Made by a program: the position numbers and the translations under genes. Below the pieces are notes generated by a model. It saw only the letters and a program-made list of their open reading frames with translations, was not told the DNA's origin and did no database searches. A DNA stretch of 64,000 nt from Anas platyrhynchos (lineage: Eukaryota; Chordata; Aves; Anseriformes; Anatidae), in NCBI RefSeq assembly GCF_047663525.1, contig NC_092621.1, forward strand, positions 10,823,001-10,887,000, given 5' to 3'. Positions 1-13,734 of the stretch are shown piece by piece; position 1 is the stretch's first letter; each line of letters starts with the position of its first letter.

Positions 1-170
1 AGGGCTGTGCAGCACCCTGTCTGCCAGCCCTCGGAGCCAGAGCTTGTTGTTCAGCGATCAAACATCACCTGGGAGCCCTGCTTAACGGGGGCAGGCTAAC
101 TCCTCCCCAGCAGAGCTCAGCGAGGCCAGCCTTGCCGCGGCCTCATGCCGTGCGCTCTTTTTCACAACAG

Positions 171-3100
171 GCTTTGCACAACCAGATGATCACGGCCGTG
201 CAGGAGATCAACCACCTGATCGAGCCCGTGGCCAGCGCCGCGCGGGCTGAGGCCTCGCAGCTGGGACACAAGGTAACGGGAGGGGATGGGTGGGGAGGGG
301 GCGTTGAGGCAGCAGGCGTGTGGAGCACCCCACATCGGGAGGAGGGGTTGTGAGCAGCCTCCAGGAGCTGCTGGCACTGACGCTGCTGTTCCCTAGGTGT
401 CCCAGATGGCTCAGTACTTTGAGCCACTCATCTTGGCGGCTATTGGCGCTGCCTCCAAGACACCCAACCACCAGCAGCAGATGAACCTCCTGGACCAGAC
501 CAAAACGCTGGCCGAGTCTGCCCTGCAGATGTTGTACACTGCCAAGGAGGCCGGTGGGAACCCCAAGGTGAGCAGGAGGTGCACATGGTGAGCCTCGGAC
601 ACGTGCCACGTGTCCTACGTGTGGCACCAAAACCCAGAGCTGGTGTCCCTGTTGTCTCTTCCTTCTCTCACTCCGTCTCCTCCTTGCAGCAAGCCGCCCA
701 CACGCAGGAGGCTCTGGAGGAGGCCGTGCAGATGATGAAGGAGGCTGTGGAGGACCTGACCACCACCCTGAACGAGGCAGCCAGCGCCGCGGGTGTCGTC
801 GGGGGCATGGTGGACTCCATCACCCAGGCCATCAACCAGGTGAGGGGAACGCAGAGAGGGCTGGGGAAAAGGAGGAGGCAGAGGCAGGGAGAGATGCAGA
901 AGATGTTCAGATCTTTCGACATCAAAATTCTGGGGTTCAGGGTGGTGAGGGCACACTCAGGGCCATGGTGGGCACAACCTGAGGCAGGGCAGCACGAGTC
1001 TCCTGCTGTGCTGTGGCCAAGCAGGATCACTGGGCAGGGCCAAAGTCTCCCAATGTTTTCTTTCAGCTTGACGAGGGGCCAATGGGTGAACCAGAGGGGA
1101 CCTTTGTGGACTACCAGACCACGATGGTGAAGACGGCCAAGGCTATCGCAGTGACCGTGCAGGAGATGGTGGGTGCAGAAGCAGTGGTGCTGCCGCCTCG
1201 CCCAGCAGGGCAGCTGCCCTCCTTGCTCCCCTGTCCCACCCTAAAGCCCGTCTGAGCCCTGCTCTTCTCCCACCTGCAGGTCACCAAGTCCACCACCAAC
1301 CCAGACGAACTGGGCATACTGGCCAACCAGCTGACCAACGAATACGGGCAGCTGGCACAGGAGGCCAAGCCGGCTGCGCTCACCGCCGAGAATGAGGAGG
1401 TGAGAGCATCGTGAGGGGGGACCCGGGCAGGGTGTCCCTTCGGGCTGTCTCACGCCTGTATTTTCTTGCAGATCGGCTCCCACATCAAGCGCCGGGTGCA
1501 GGAGTTGGGTCACGGCTGTGCTGCCCTGGTGACCAAGGCTGGAGCCCTGCAGTGCAGCCCCAGCGATGCCTACACCAAGAAGGAGCTGATCGAGAGCGCG
1601 CGCAAGGTCTCCGAGAAGGTGAGCGGCTGCAAGGGTCCCAGGGCGGGTACCAGGAGGGGAGGAAGGATGTGAGAACAACTCTGGATTGAGCCACGTGCCC
1701 TTTGAGCCTCCACCAGGGGTTTTCATGTCACCCTGCTGGGCTCTGTCTGCTCTCTGGCCCTGGCACAATTCAGCTGGTGCGGCAGAGGATGGGTTCCCCT
1801 CCTGGCACCATCACAACTTGCACTGTGATGGGCAATTGTGGCAGCCAGGTGCTGCCTGCTGAAGTGCTGGTAACAGCCTGCCAAGGAAGACTGATCCACA
1901 CGCTGCTGGCAGCCCAGGGCTCTCTAAATCAGCCCTTGCAGAGGTGTGTGTAGTATTTGCTGTGCCTCCAGTAAGCCTGAAGCTCATGCTAGGTGATCAG
2001 TATCCCCTGCACCTTTTGCTAGCCTGATGGAAAGCATCCTGCCCATCAGCCAGTCTGAAAAAGCACACTGATTAGGAACAGACCAAAAAAAATGGTTTAA
2101 AAAATACAACTGATAAGGGTAGAGTGGCAATGCTTGCAAGCAAGATTACAGAGGCAAAGCAAACACTGCTTCGTACCACCTGGCACATGTCTGCGTGCCC
2201 GGGGCCTCCTCCTGGTTCTTCCTTTCCAAGCTTTTACTTTCCGTCAGGAAACTTACTATCTTACGAGCTCTTGCCAAAGCACAGAAATTGAGCTTAGCAC
2301 TTACAGAAGGAAGGAGCTGTAATGTTCTGATAAGGTGCTAGCCCTGTTTGTTTGGAAAGCAGCAGAGTGCAGTGTCTCCTGTACCCACAAGCACGATAGG
2401 TACGAGATAAAAATAAATGGGAGCTAAGAAGGGGATGAAGGATCCTGTTTGGATTGAAGGGTGTCTGTCCTGGGGAGGTGTCAGAGGTGTGTGGTAGGGA
2501 TGTCCTGAGCCTGCTGTGCCTCTCTCAGTCACCCTGCTCGTACCACGCAGGTGTCCCACGTGCTGGCAGCCCTGCAGGCTGGGAACCGCGGGACTCAAGC
2601 CTGCATCACCGCTGCCAGCGCCGTCTCTGGCATCATCGCTGACCTCGACACCACCATCATGTTTGCCACGGCAGGGACCCTCAATCGGGAGAACTCGGAG
2701 ACCTTCGCTGACCACAGGTACCAGGGTGGGGGGTACCACACCTTGGCCAGCCCCTGCTCAGCTGGGGACAGGGGGCAGGCTCTGCCCTGCTACTCACATC
2801 TCTGTAAGCTCAGCCCCAAGGAGACCTGCGAGTTCGGGTTGTGCCGGCAGTTTTTCCCCTCCAGCTCATACAGATGGAAGGCAGGGAGCAAGGAGCACGT
2901 GTGCATGCAGAGGCTTCTCTGTTTTTTCCTTAAACACCCCTCTCTGACTCCCTTCTTCTCCCCAGGGAGGGCATCTTGAAGACAGCCAAGGCGCTGGTGG
3001 AGGACACCAAGGTGCTGGTGCAGAACGCCACGGCCAGCCAGGAGAAGCTGGCGCAGGCTGCCCAGTCCTCCGTGACCACCATCACCCGCCTGGCGGAGGT

Positions 3101-6100
3101 GGTGAAGCTGGGTGCTGCCAGCCTGGGCTCTGAAGACCCAGAGACTCAGGTAGGGTGGGGTGTGTGGTTGAGTTTTTTGCCTGGTGCTAGCAGAGCTGGC
3201 TGATTTGAACGCCGTGTAGATGGCATGTTCTGGGGTGCCCGAATTTTCTGCTGCTGGGCCACCCCACCCGCAGCCTGAGTGTGTCCACAGCAAAGCCGTG
3301 ACCTTGGTCTTGCTCTCCCCAGGTGGTTCTGATCAATGCTGTGAAGGACGTGGCCAAGGCACTTGGGGATCTGATCGGTGCCACCAAAGCAGCTGCTGGC
3401 AAAGCTGGGGATGACCCTGCTGTCTACCAGCTGAAGAACTCCGCCAAGGTCTGCACTGGGGTGCAACGGGGAGAAGGGGATGGGGCAGGAGGGCTGGAAG
3501 AAGAGGAGGAAAGGACTTCTGTGCCTGTCTGGGGATGGGAGGACAACTGGGAGGCAGTCAGGGCAAGGGGGCACAGAGATCAAGATGAGGAGGTGTGAGT
3601 GGAGTATGGAGAAGGGGCAGATCCAGACCAAACCACGAGGGAGGGACAGGCGCCGGCAGCATCCCGGAGCTTTCCGGGGGGCTTTTTCCCAGTTCTGTTC
3701 TCCCTCCCACAGGTGATGGTGACCAACGTCACTTCCTTGCTGAAGACAGTGAAGGCTGTGGAGGACGAGGCCACCAAGGGGACGCGGGCACTGGAGGCCA
3801 CGATAGAGCACATCCGCCAGGAGCTGGCGGTGAGCGCAGCGCCGCGGGGCTCCCCCCCTGCCCTCCTGCCTCCCCAAAACCTCACCCCTGTGCCTCTCTC
3901 TTCTCAGGTCTTCTCCTCCCCGGTGCCTCCTGCTCAGGTCTCCACCCCGGAGGACTTCATCCGGATGACGAAAGGCATCACCATGGCCACGGCCAAAGCT
4001 GTGGCCGCCGGCAACTCGTGTCGGCAGGAGGATGTCATCGCCACGGCCAACCTGAGCCGCCGCGCCATTGCGGACATGCTGCGCGCCTGCAAGGTGCCAC
4101 GGGGATGGGCAGGGGTTGTGGGGCGGGCACGGGGCTGGGGGACAAGCAGGTGGCCTGTTTGAGCCCCTATATGGCAGGGGAGGCGTCCTGATACGAATTT
4201 CTGTCCCTGGGTTGCAGGAGGCCGCCTACCACCCCGAGGTGAGCGCCGACGTGCGGCAGCGGGCACTGCGCTTCGGCAGGGAGTGTGCCGATGGGTACCT
4301 GGAGCTGCTGGAGCACGTGCTGGTGGTGAGTGTCCCCAGACTCCTTTTCCGTGGTTTGCTGAGGCTTCCCTTGAACAACGGGGTGCTCCCCAGATCCCCG
4401 TCTTCCTTTGGGCTCTGTAGATCTTCTTCCCTCTGAGGTCTTTTTAGTGCGCTCCCCATGAGTGCCCGAGGTGAGCCCTGCACGGGGCTGAGCGCAGGGG
4501 AGGAGGTGGCATGGGGTCACTGCTGGCACACAGGTGTGTCCTCCAGGTCCTGCCTTGAAGGAGAGACCTGCTGGCTGCCTTGAGCCTGCACAGCTCTTCA
4601 TTGCTGCAGTGCTCCGGGCTAAGGTTGCTTTGACCTGAGCTAGACAGTCGATGTTAAAATCAACTTGAAAAAGCTGGTGACAGGTCCCTCTCCCGTTCCT
4701 CGCCCCTGTACCCACTGTGTGGCCCACCTCCGTCCCCGTGAAGGTCCCGCAGAGGAAAGGAGCACCTCTCGTGCTCCCTGATTGCTTAGGCAGGCAAGGT
4801 GAGGAGGGATGGGAGGGCCGCCTGCAATTACTTACGGAAGCAGATGTCGGAGTGATCAGCAAGCTCTAAAGAAAAGTATTTGGCTAACAACAGATGGAGA
4901 TTAACCGGCCATAAACAGATGGAGGCTGGAAATTCGACAACACAGGAACAGAATCCTGAAGCAGCTTCCATTATGAGTGGTGGGAGTGAGAAAGAGCCAG
5001 TGTGAAAACAGAGCTCGTTAAGCTCGCACAAGGGTGTGCGAGACAGGCAGTGCCTGCGGTGGCAGAGGTGTTGACTGCAGAGGCCAGCTGCACCCTCCTG
5101 ATCCAGCCCTCCTCCAGCTCAGTCCTCCCGAGCCCTTCAGCTGGCCGCTTTAATGAGCTGCCCTGCAAGATCGGTGTGGCTCGAATGAAGCAAATTAAGG
5201 CTGGATTAAGCAGGAGATGGGAAGAAAGGGTGCAGTGAGGTGCTTCCAGCGGTTTGCATTCTTGGCAAGATGCTGAGAGCTGATCTTGCTGCAGGGGTGG
5301 ATGCACAGAGCGCGTGCCTGCAGAGCTGATGATAGCCTGGACCTGGAGCGAGGAAAAAGAGCGAGCGTGGGGTCTGTGAACAGCATGGTTTCACTAGGGT
5401 GGTTAAAAAGGGACTGAGAACAAAGAGGGAGGCAGGCAGGACCCGAGGGCTAGACACTGAAGCCAGGCATGGGGGAAACCAAAGGATGGTTTTATCTGGA
5501 GGACATAGGGATACGGTTCCAAGGGGGGCAGTGAGTTTTCCGTGCTCTGCATCTAGATCAAATGTCTTTCTGGAAGATGCTCCAGCCACTCGTTAAGTCA
5601 CCGCAGCCAAGACCGAAGTGCTAGGTGAAATTCTCTGGCTGACCTGTTGTTAACAGATGATTGGGCTAATGACATACTGTGGCAGTGCCCAAGGTCAGAC
5701 TGCTCGCAGAAGCGTGCTATTCCCCTGCATTTTGGGTGTCGCCTTCCAGCCGCCACGCGATGTCTCCTGAGTTTCATACGTGCAGCCCATCCCGTGAACT
5801 ATTCACCGGAGGTGCATCTTAGCAAGCTTCTGGCCTCCAGAAAGAGGACCGTTTAGCAACTTTAAAAATCTTGTCGGGGCAGATGACAGAGTTAATAACA
5901 CGGCTTTTCGCCCAGGCGTGCTCAGGAGGGCAGCGTGGAGGTGCTGGGGGGGCAGTCAGCAGCTCTTTGTCAGCCCTGCCCCAAACGGAGGGATGTGGTT
6001 GGGAAGGTTGTGGACAGGACGCTGCCTTGCCCCCAGCAGCAGTGGAGGCTTGCAGTGTGTGTGCTGGATCAGTCCTTTTGGGAACCAAGGCCACGGTGTG

Positions 6101-9100
6101 CGAGCAGGAGCGGTCAGAGTGCAGGGGAGTTATTTGGCTGGGGATGGGAAACGCAGCTCCCAGGGAAGGAGCCAGCCAGCAGCATATTTCACTGGGGAGG
6201 GGAAGGAATGCGAAGCTCCGTGGGGACGTGGTATTTGGTAACAATAGGTCTCCATCACCAAAAGCAGGGGAATGCAGGCTGAAAAGTGCAGGCAGAGAGC
6301 TCAGGGTGGGGAGCAGCGAGGTGCCCCGTCCACCAGGCAGCAGGCAGGGCTGAAGTTTGCAGCGGTGATGGCAGCAGGGCACGGGACCTCCCCACCTTCC
6401 TCCCCCCTCTCCTCCTCACCTCCACCCCACCCCGCGCGTGTCCCCGTTGCCTGCCAGGGCATTCACTGCCTTCTTCTCTCTCCCCTCGGTGCTCCCCGTC
6501 AGCCGGTGAGTACGGCGACACTCGGTGTGCCTGCCGGTGCCTAACCTCAGCATGAGCCTTTGCTGGTGGCGTGCCCAGCCTGGTGCTGGGGTGGCACGGC
6601 TGCTGCCGTGTGGTTTTGGGGCAGGACCCCGCTGTCTGTGCCTCTACTCACCCTGCTCGAGCTGACGTGTGGCCTCGGGCGTGCCGTGGTGTGTGCATGG
6701 AAGTGCTTTGAGTGGGGAGGAGGAGGTCCTTGGGGGGGAAAAGGGGATCCTGCGGGGGGAAAAGGGGACCCTGGGGGGCAGCTGCTGAGCGCTGGAAGGA
6801 CCCTGACTTAAATGAGGACCTCGGTGCTGCGAGGTGTCCCAGAAGGTGTGGACTGAATAGGGCCAAGGGAAAGGAAAAGATGAGCTGGCTTGAGACAGGA
6901 TGGCAATCAGTGACTGACACATACTCATGGGGCTGGGGGGCTCTGCTCCCCTTCTCTTGGGGGATCGCCTCCAATGGACCCTCAGGGTCCCCTGAAACGA
7001 GAGTGGCTGGGTTTTGGTGGTGGCACCTTCTCAGGCAGCCACATTCTGGGGTCGAGGGGCAAAACATGGTCAGAAGGGGCTGCCAGGTAGGGTCCTGCCC
7101 CTGCTTTGTGGTCTCCCTCGCGTGCTCAGCTCTGCTCCTTTCCCCCAGATCCTGCAGAAGCCGACCCACGAGCTGAAGCAGCAGCTGGCCGGGTACTCCA
7201 AGCGTGTGGCCAGCTCTGTCACCGAGCTCATCCAGGCAGCCGAGGCCATGAAAGGTGAGCGCCACGGCTCCGTCCTCCTCCGGGACAGCATCTAGGGCTG
7301 TGATTAGAGCCTGGGGCCTTCGTGCTGGTGGGAGGAGGTGGGGTGGGTCAGAAAGGAGGCCGTGCGTGGCTTTAACCTGCCTGGGTCCCTGTCCCCTCTA
7401 GGGACGGAGTGGGTTGACCCAGAAGACCCCACTGTCATCGCCGAGAACGAGCTGCTGGGTGCAGCGGCTGCCATCGAGGCTGCGGCCAAGAAGCTGGAGC
7501 AGCTGAAGCCAAGGGCCAAGCCCAAGGTAGGACGGGGTGCTGAGCCCCCCACGAGCCCCCTGCCACCTTCCTGGCAGTCCCACCTGGGGCTCACGCTCCT
7601 CTTCTTGTCCACAGCAAGCAGATGAGAGCCTGGACTTTGAGGAGCAGATCCTGGAAGCTGCCAAATCCATCGCGGCAGCTACCAGCGCCCTGGTGAAGGC
7701 AGCCTCAGCCGCCCAGCGGGAGCTGGTGGCCCAAGGAAAGGTAGGGCTGGGAGGGAGGAAGGGCAGGAGCAGCACGAGAGTCGGAGCTGAAGCACTGTGC
7801 TGGGCTCCCTGCCTTCTCCAGCAGCCCTCAGTGCTCCTCTCCTGCCCCACAGGTGGGAGCCATCCCAGCCAACGCGGTGGATGACGGGCAGTGGTCCCAG
7901 GGACTGATTTCAGCCGTGAGTATCAGGGACACGTGTTGCCTGTGCGGCAGGGGACCTCCCCTTGCTCCTGCTCCCAAAAGGAGGACGCGCTGCCCTCGTG
8001 CTCTCCTCCGTGCAGGAGGCAGCCCCCTGCTTGCTCCCTCTCCCACCAGCTGGGTCGTGGCGTGGAAGCCGATGTCTCATCCCCTTGTCCTCCTGGGGGA
8101 CCCTCTCCTGCAGGCTCCCCGTCCCCCCCTGACCCCCTTCTCCTGCTGCAGGCACGCATGGTGGCAGCGGCCACCAACAACCTGTGCGAAGCCGCCAACG
8201 CGGCGGTGCAGGGCCACGCCAGCGAGGAGAAGCTCATCTCGTCCGCCAAGCAGGTGGCTGCCTCCACGGCGCAGCTCCTGGTGGCCTGCAAGGTGAAGGC
8301 TGACCACGACTCGGAGGCCATGAAGAGGCTCCAGGTGAGTCCCAGGCTGGGGTTCCCCATCCACTCGTCGGGTGCTTCACTGGGGCGCAGGCTCCGTGTG
8401 TTTTGGACCTTGTTTGGCTGCCTGCGTGTGTAATCCTGGGCTCCTGTCCACCAGGCTGGGGGTTGTTGAGCCCCGGGGGCATTCAGGGCTGATGGTCTGG
8501 CTTGGGAATGCCTGAAATGTGTGCACCCAATCCCTGGCATTAATGTCTGGGGACGTGTTTTGACACCGGAGATTAACCCTCTGTGGCCGCGGCATGGAGG
8601 TTAATGCCCACACGCTGGGGGTCAGCGTGAGGATCCCGGCGGGGTGAAGGCTGGGAGAGGTCAGCCAGGCTGCCCCAAAATCCCTGCCCTGCTGCTTGGA
8701 TGGGAGCAGAGCGAGGGAAGCACCACAAGCACCCGTCTGGGAGCAGCAGTGCCTGAAATGGTCATGAGCAGCGCTGGTGGCAGCGAGCCATCCTCGGGGA
8801 GCTCTGCCGGCAGCTCCCAGCTCGCCCGGCCTCCTCTCCTGCCTGGCTGGGACAGGGGCGCCCCCACCAAGTTGTAAGTTGTGCCCCAGGCTTAGGATGC
8901 TGTTCCCTCACCTCTTCTCCTGCTCCAGGCGGCCGGGAACGCGGTGAAGAGAGCGTCGGACAACCTGGTGAAGGCAGCGCAGAAGGCGGCCGCCTTCCAG
9001 GACCACGACGAGACGGTGGTGGTGAAGGAGAAGATGGTGGGGGGGATCGCACAGGTGAGGAGCGGGGCTGCTGCGGTGGGGCAGGGGGAGCTCCAGCGGG

Positions 9101-9383
9101 GCAGGGGGAGCTCCACACGCTCTCCTGTGCCACCCAAGGGGCGTGGTGTGGGCTGCTCTGGGACGGCGAGGTGGGAGGGGATGGTGGCAGGGCGCAGAGC
9201 GAGAGCCGCAGGGGCGCACGAGGCACCCATCTCTCCCCGTTCCCCCGGCAGATCATCGCCGCCCAGGAGGAGATGCTGCGCAAGGAGCGTGAGCTGGAGG
9301 AGGCGCGCAAGAAGCTGGCCATGATCCGGCAGCAGCAGTACAAGTTCCTGCCCTCCGAGCTGCGGGACGAGGAGCAGAACTGA
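171..9383 (+). CDS. TLN1: Talin-1, 3' part (19 exons, 5' end outside the window)
   Basis: Talin-1 links integrin tails to actin at focal adhesions and carries binding sites for vinculin and actin. Exons: 171-272, 397-567, 690-839, 1067-1168, 1280-1399, 1472-1618, 2551-2717, 2966-3149, 3323-3448, 3713-3829, 3908-4093, 4218-4325, 7149-7254, 7402-7526, 7615-7740, 7853-7915, 8152-8334, 8929-9054, 9252-9383. All have AG/GT borders and compatible phases, giving 846 residues, about talin 1696-2541. They cover the late rod bundles, the I/LWEQ (THATCH) actin-binding module (exons from 7149; blocks AENELLGAAAAIEAA, LISSAKQVAASTAQLL) and the C-terminal dimerisation helix (EEMLRKERELEEARKKL). The protein ends SELRDEEQN against SELRDEH in human TLN1; TLN2 differs more. 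In the exon at 8929 the segment AAAFQDHDETVV is two residues shorter than human. The donor at 3449 (GTCTGC) is weak but the reading frame demands it. Confidence 0.97.
4326..7148 (+). other. Large TLN1 intron just before the actin-binding module
   Basis: At 2.8 kb this is the longest TLN1 intron in the window; the others are 82 to 932 bp. It separates the exon ending at HVLV from the exon starting ILQKP, where the C-terminal I/LWEQ-containing part begins. I see no talin exon, RNA gene or clear repeat inside. Short open frames on both strands have no recognisable content. Confidence 0.6.
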
Positions 9384-10555
9384 GCCCCGCGCGCCCCCGC
9401 CGCTCTGCGCCCGGGCAGAGCCCTGCCGCCACTCACTGCACAGACTGCTGCCGCCGGCTCCTATTTAAGACACCCCCCACCTCGAGCAACGCCGGGCTGC
9501 CCTCGGGTACCCCACAGCCCTGCCTGCACCACCACCGGCGCGCCGGGACTAACCCAGACACCGCGCAGCACCGCCCCGAGCAGGCGCCGCACCAGCACCT
9601 CCGCTTCGCCGCCCAGCCCGCCTCCCCGCGCACCTCGGGGGGCTGCCGGGAGTGGGAGCCTGTCCTGGACCAGCCCCGGGTGCCCCCGCTGCTAAGCCTC
9701 ATTGAAGAGGGCCGGGGGGGCTTCCTCCTGCGGTGGGTCCAGCCCTCTAAACCCTTTTCAGGATTTTTATTTTTTATTTTTTTCTTCTCGTGCCTTTGTC
9801 GCCCTCTCTCTCGCTCCTTTCTTCTTCTTCTCCTTCCTCCAGGCGGGACGGGGGGACAGGCTGGTGTCTCGCCCTGTCCTGTGCCATGGGCTGCAAGGAG
9901 CAGCTCTGCACCTTCCTCTTGCTAACGCTCTTGCACCGAGCCGCCTTTCACCTCTGTTGCCTTACTGCTGGCTGAACCACCCGCCCCTCTTCCTCCTCAG
10001 CATCCCTGGGAGGCACCGAGCCTCCCCAGAGCATCCTCGCACCACCGCAGTGCCTCTGCTCGGGGCAGGCACGAGATGCCTTTGCCCCAGAGCTGCTCTC
10101 CCCCAACCTCGTCACCCTCTCCCTGGGGCCCTTCCTCCCCGCCCTCCCAGCCAGCTCTGCCTTCCTCCTCCTCCTCCTCCTTCCCAAGTGCCTGCGTTGT
10201 TTTCTGAGACTCAGTATTTTTTATAACTTTTAAATTTCTTTAGTATCGAGCCTGCAGCTTTTCAGAGTTCATTTATCCCCCTCGCTCACCTCGTCCCCAC
10301 TAACCCCCCGCAGCCCAGCGCCTGCCCAGGGGCCCAGAGACCAGCTCCTCACCCCTCCGTGGCTCCGGGACCCCCCCCTTTATCCCTTATCCCTTGCACT
10401 TGCTGAGGCTTCTCTCACTATTTTGATACTTTAAGCATCGCCTGTTACACATGAAAGGAATCCAGCTTTTCCCCCGAAGCTCGGGGGTTGATGTATGGGG
10501 ATTTGGATGGCTCTTTGACAAGATGCCTTCATCAATAAAAATGGATTTCCTGCTT
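9384..10555 (+). other. TLN1: TLN1 3' UTR
   Basis: Sequence after the TGA at 9381-9383 is C-rich with T-rich patches (9765-9840, 10201-10240) and runs to a canonical AATAAA. No other gene signal is seen. The exact cleavage point is inferred at about 15-25 nt beyond the signal. Confidence 0.7.
10534..10539 (+). terminator. TLN1: TLN1 polyadenylation signal AATAAA
   Basis: The first AATAAA downstream of the TLN1 stop codon, 1.15 kb into the 3' UTR. It is followed by T/GT-rich sequence (about 10545-10580) that could serve as the downstream element. Confidence 0.7.
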
Positions 10556-13254
10556 TCTCCGTGCACGTGTCCGTGGGGAAGGCGCAAGGAAAAGGGTGGG
10601 TTGGCAATCCCTGGGGGTGCCAGCATCTCAAAATTGGGGGCTGCTGGGTGGATTTGGGACGGCAGGACATGGTGGGCAGGGGCGCAGACCCCCCTGTGGG
10701 GCTGCCAGCCCTCCTGGGTTTGGGGGGGTGGGGGGGGAGCGTGGCGCAGGCGCTTCTCCAGCACGGAAAATATTCGAGGCACGTCCAGCAGCGGCACCCG
10801 GCCGCCCGGACCCCCGCTGCCAGCCATGTGCGGCCCTCGCAGGTGCCGCTGGGGGCCAGGGGGGGATTTTGTTGCTGGGGGATTTGGGGGCCGGCCGGGC
10901 TCCAGCGCAGCACCTGCCCCCGGGGCTCTGCGCTCCTGGCCCCATTCCTGCGGACGGACGGACGAAAATATCCCCGGGCAGGGCAGCAGGAGGGGGTGCA
11001 GGTGGGGAGCCCCCCGCTACGCTCACCCCCCCCCGAGCCTCCCCGCTTGGGGCTGTGTCCCTCAGCGTGCCGTGGGGCTGGGAATGCAGCCGGAGCCCCC
11101 CCGGCTGCCGGCGTTGAGCTCAGGCCCCAAAATATCCCCCCCGGGGCTGACCTGTGTGGGTGGCAGCTGCCCCACCTGCTCCCACCCCATCACTCAATTT
11201 TGGGGGGACCCGAGTGGTGCTAGGGATGTTGCGGGGTGGAGTGGGGACACCTCTGTCATCCCCTGCGCCCTGCGTCCCCCCTGTCCCCAAAACTCCCCCT
11301 GGCACCAGCAAACACCCAGGAGGATGGGTCTTTTATGTCACGAATCTGCAAGGTCTCAGCTTGCAGGGGTGGTGGTGGCCACGCCAGGGGGCTTGGAGCT
11401 GTTCTGGGGTCCCCCCCCCCACAACATCCCTGCTGATCCCGGGGGGGTGGAGGTGCCGTCCCCCCTGCTTTGGGGCCGCTCTCCCGCGGCGGTGGCCTGG
11501 CTCCAGGGGGGATTTGTGCGCCCCGCAGGAATCCCAGCCCTCCCAGCTGTCCCCTGACAATCTGCGCTGGCCTGACCCGGCACCAGGCTCCCGACCAGGT
11601 ACGGACAGACACGGGGCACTCTGAGGAGGGGCGAGAGGGCACAGCTCACCCCCTGCCCCTCCTGCCCCTGGGCAGGGGGCTGCCAGCAGCGGGGACCCCC
11701 GGCGATGTCCTCTGGGCGAGAGAGGGGACGCAGATGGCAGCAGTAAATCCCCAGGGGAGGGACACGGGGCAGGGTTCAGCCTGGCCAGAGCCCTGGCCCC
11801 GTAAATCTCCCCAGCTGTGTTATGGGGGGTTATTTTCCGAGCGGTGCTTGGACCTGGGGCACCTCAGTCACAAGGTGCCCGTGTCCCAAATTCATCCGGG
11901 CTTGGGAAGCCTCAGCCCCTTCCCGGCTGCTCGCACCGTGCACATCACCAGCTTTGCCCCGAGCTGATGAATCTTCCCCCAAAGGCCATCCATCCTCATC
12001 TGGGAACGACGGGAGATGGATCCTCCCCCCCGAGAGCGGCGTGCTGGCGGTTCCTGGCTCTCCTTCTCCAAATATGTGCCTAATTCGTCAGCACTAATAC
12101 CGCTCGCCAGCCTCCAGCCGCGGCTCCACCGCTTTGCATGGCTCCGGCAGCCCCTTGGTCCTTGGGAGATGCCCCTCACGCCCTCCCAGTGACCCCCAAA
12201 ATTTGTCTTGCACTCTCAGGGTCGCCCCCACAAAGCTGTTCCCTCCAGCTCTCTGCGCCCCTCTGCCAAAAACCCAGGGCAGATTTCTCTCACCACATTT
12301 TGGGGAGCCCTGTGCCGGGCTGGATGCAGCTGGGGGGCGATGGGCTTGGGGAGCCCACACGTCCCCTCCACCCTGCCCCATCCCAGCCCCCGCCCCCGTC
12401 CCCCAGCCCACCCTGCAGCTGGGAATGTGCCAGAAGCATTTACGAGCAGGGCTAAAGCACGGGGTATTTTTGGAGGAGCCGGGATCTGAAGGGTTTGCAT
12501 TTTTTTTGCCTGCGGAATACGGTTTATTTAGGGCAGAAGCAGCAGGGCAGCCCGCACGCCCCCTGTCCCGCCGAAATGCCACCCTAGGGGACGTGTAGGT
12601 GCCGGCACACTGGGGTCGGTGGCACCTGGGCACGAGGTGATGGTGGCATCGGGGTGGCACCGGGGCTCCCCCGTTGAAGCGGGGCCCCTGCCCCACCGTG
12701 ACGCAGCAGCGGGATGGGGAGGGAGGTCAGTGCTCGGCTCCCTTCGCTCCCAAAGGATTTTCCCTCTGTGTTTTTCTGCCAGGCCTTGCGCGGAGGATGC
12801 CGGGGCGGCACCGAAGGGTGTCCTGGGAGGGCTGTGCTGGGAAGAGCCTGCCCGGTGCAGGGGGGGACACTGGGGATCCCACCGCGGCCACCCTCAGGGG
12901 GTGGCAGGGGGACAGGGAGAGGATGGGACTGGTGCTGGGAAACAGGAGCGTTATTGCAGCGGGGATCTGCGTAGGGCTGAGCAAAATGCTGTGAATTTAG
13001 GGGTGCCACCAGCTCCGGGGGGCACAGGACTGCAGCAGGGGGCTGCGGTGCCGGGAGCGCGGTGTCCTGAAGGGGTGACAGGAACCACAAACAACCCAGG
13101 GGACACCGGGGTCCAGCAGCATCACCACAGTCCTCGGGTGCCCCCAGCGCATTCGCAGCACGAGGAAGGTCCCTGCGGCCCCAGAAAACTGTGCCTGTGG
13201 GGTTTTACAGCGCGTGGGCATCCCTGTGTGCCACTCAGTGTGCCCAGAGCCCCG
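10556..13254. other. TLN1-TPM2 intergenic region
   Basis: About 2.7 kb of very GC-rich DNA with G and C runs. It has long open frames on both strands (up to 368 codons on + at 10451-11557), but these reflect stop-poor composition: the translations are low-complexity Gly/Pro/Arg/Ser with no family resemblance. It probably holds distal TPM2 regulatory DNA; I can support no specific site. Confidence 0.5.
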
Positions 13255-13420
13255 CGGTGTCCCCAGCGCAGTGCCAACAGGGTACCCCCGCTGCTGTCCC
13301 CCTAGGGTGTCCCCAGTGCTGTCCCCCTGGGGTGTCCCCAGCGCTGTCCCCTGGGGGTGTCCCCAGTTCAGTGCCACCAGTGTAACCCTAACACAGAGCC
13401 CTGGGCTGTCCCCAGCGCCG
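13255..13420. repeat. GTGTCCCCAG minisatellite upstream of TPM2
   Basis: Imperfect tandem copies of a roughly 23-25 bp unit built on GTGTCCCCAGYGCTGTCCCC, at least five copies. It lies about 350-500 bp upstream of the TPM2 exon 1a start codon. Confidence 0.7.
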
Positions 13421-13570
13421 TCCCTTGCCGGTGCCCCCCACCCATCCCCACCGGCGCGCCCCTCTCCAGGTTCCCCCGCGGCTTCCCGGTGCCTTGTCGG
13501 TGCCTCCCCCCGGTACCCCCCCCCCGTTTCTCGTTCTCCCGTCCCTTTCGGTGCCGGTGTCGAAGCCTGT

Positions 13571-13580
13571 CCCTAAAAGG
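13571..13580 (+). promoter_or_regulatory. TPM2: CArG-like box in the TPM2 exon 1a promoter
   Basis: CCCTAAAAGG differs by one base from the SRF consensus CC(A/T)6GG and sits about 185 bp upstream of the exon 1a ATG in GC-rich promoter DNA. SRF sites are common at muscle contractile genes. Whether this one works is inference, since a one-mismatch 10-mer can arise by chance. Confidence 0.3.
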
Positions 13581-13734
13581 TGCTGGCGGGCGGCGGGGGA
13601 GGTACCGGGGCGGCCCCCTCCCGGCGCGGCCCCTCCCCGGCTCTTAGGCGGCGCGGCGGGGCGGGGGGCTCAGTGCCGGTGCTGCCGCCGCCCCCGGTGC
13701 TCCGAGCCCCGCCGCCCCCCGTGCTCCAAGCCCC

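Noticed and set aside
10451-11557. 368-codon + open frame downstream of TLN1
   Set aside because: Begins in the TLN1 3' UTR; Gly/Pro/Trp/Arg-rich low-complexity translation in DNA with few stops in any frame; no domain.
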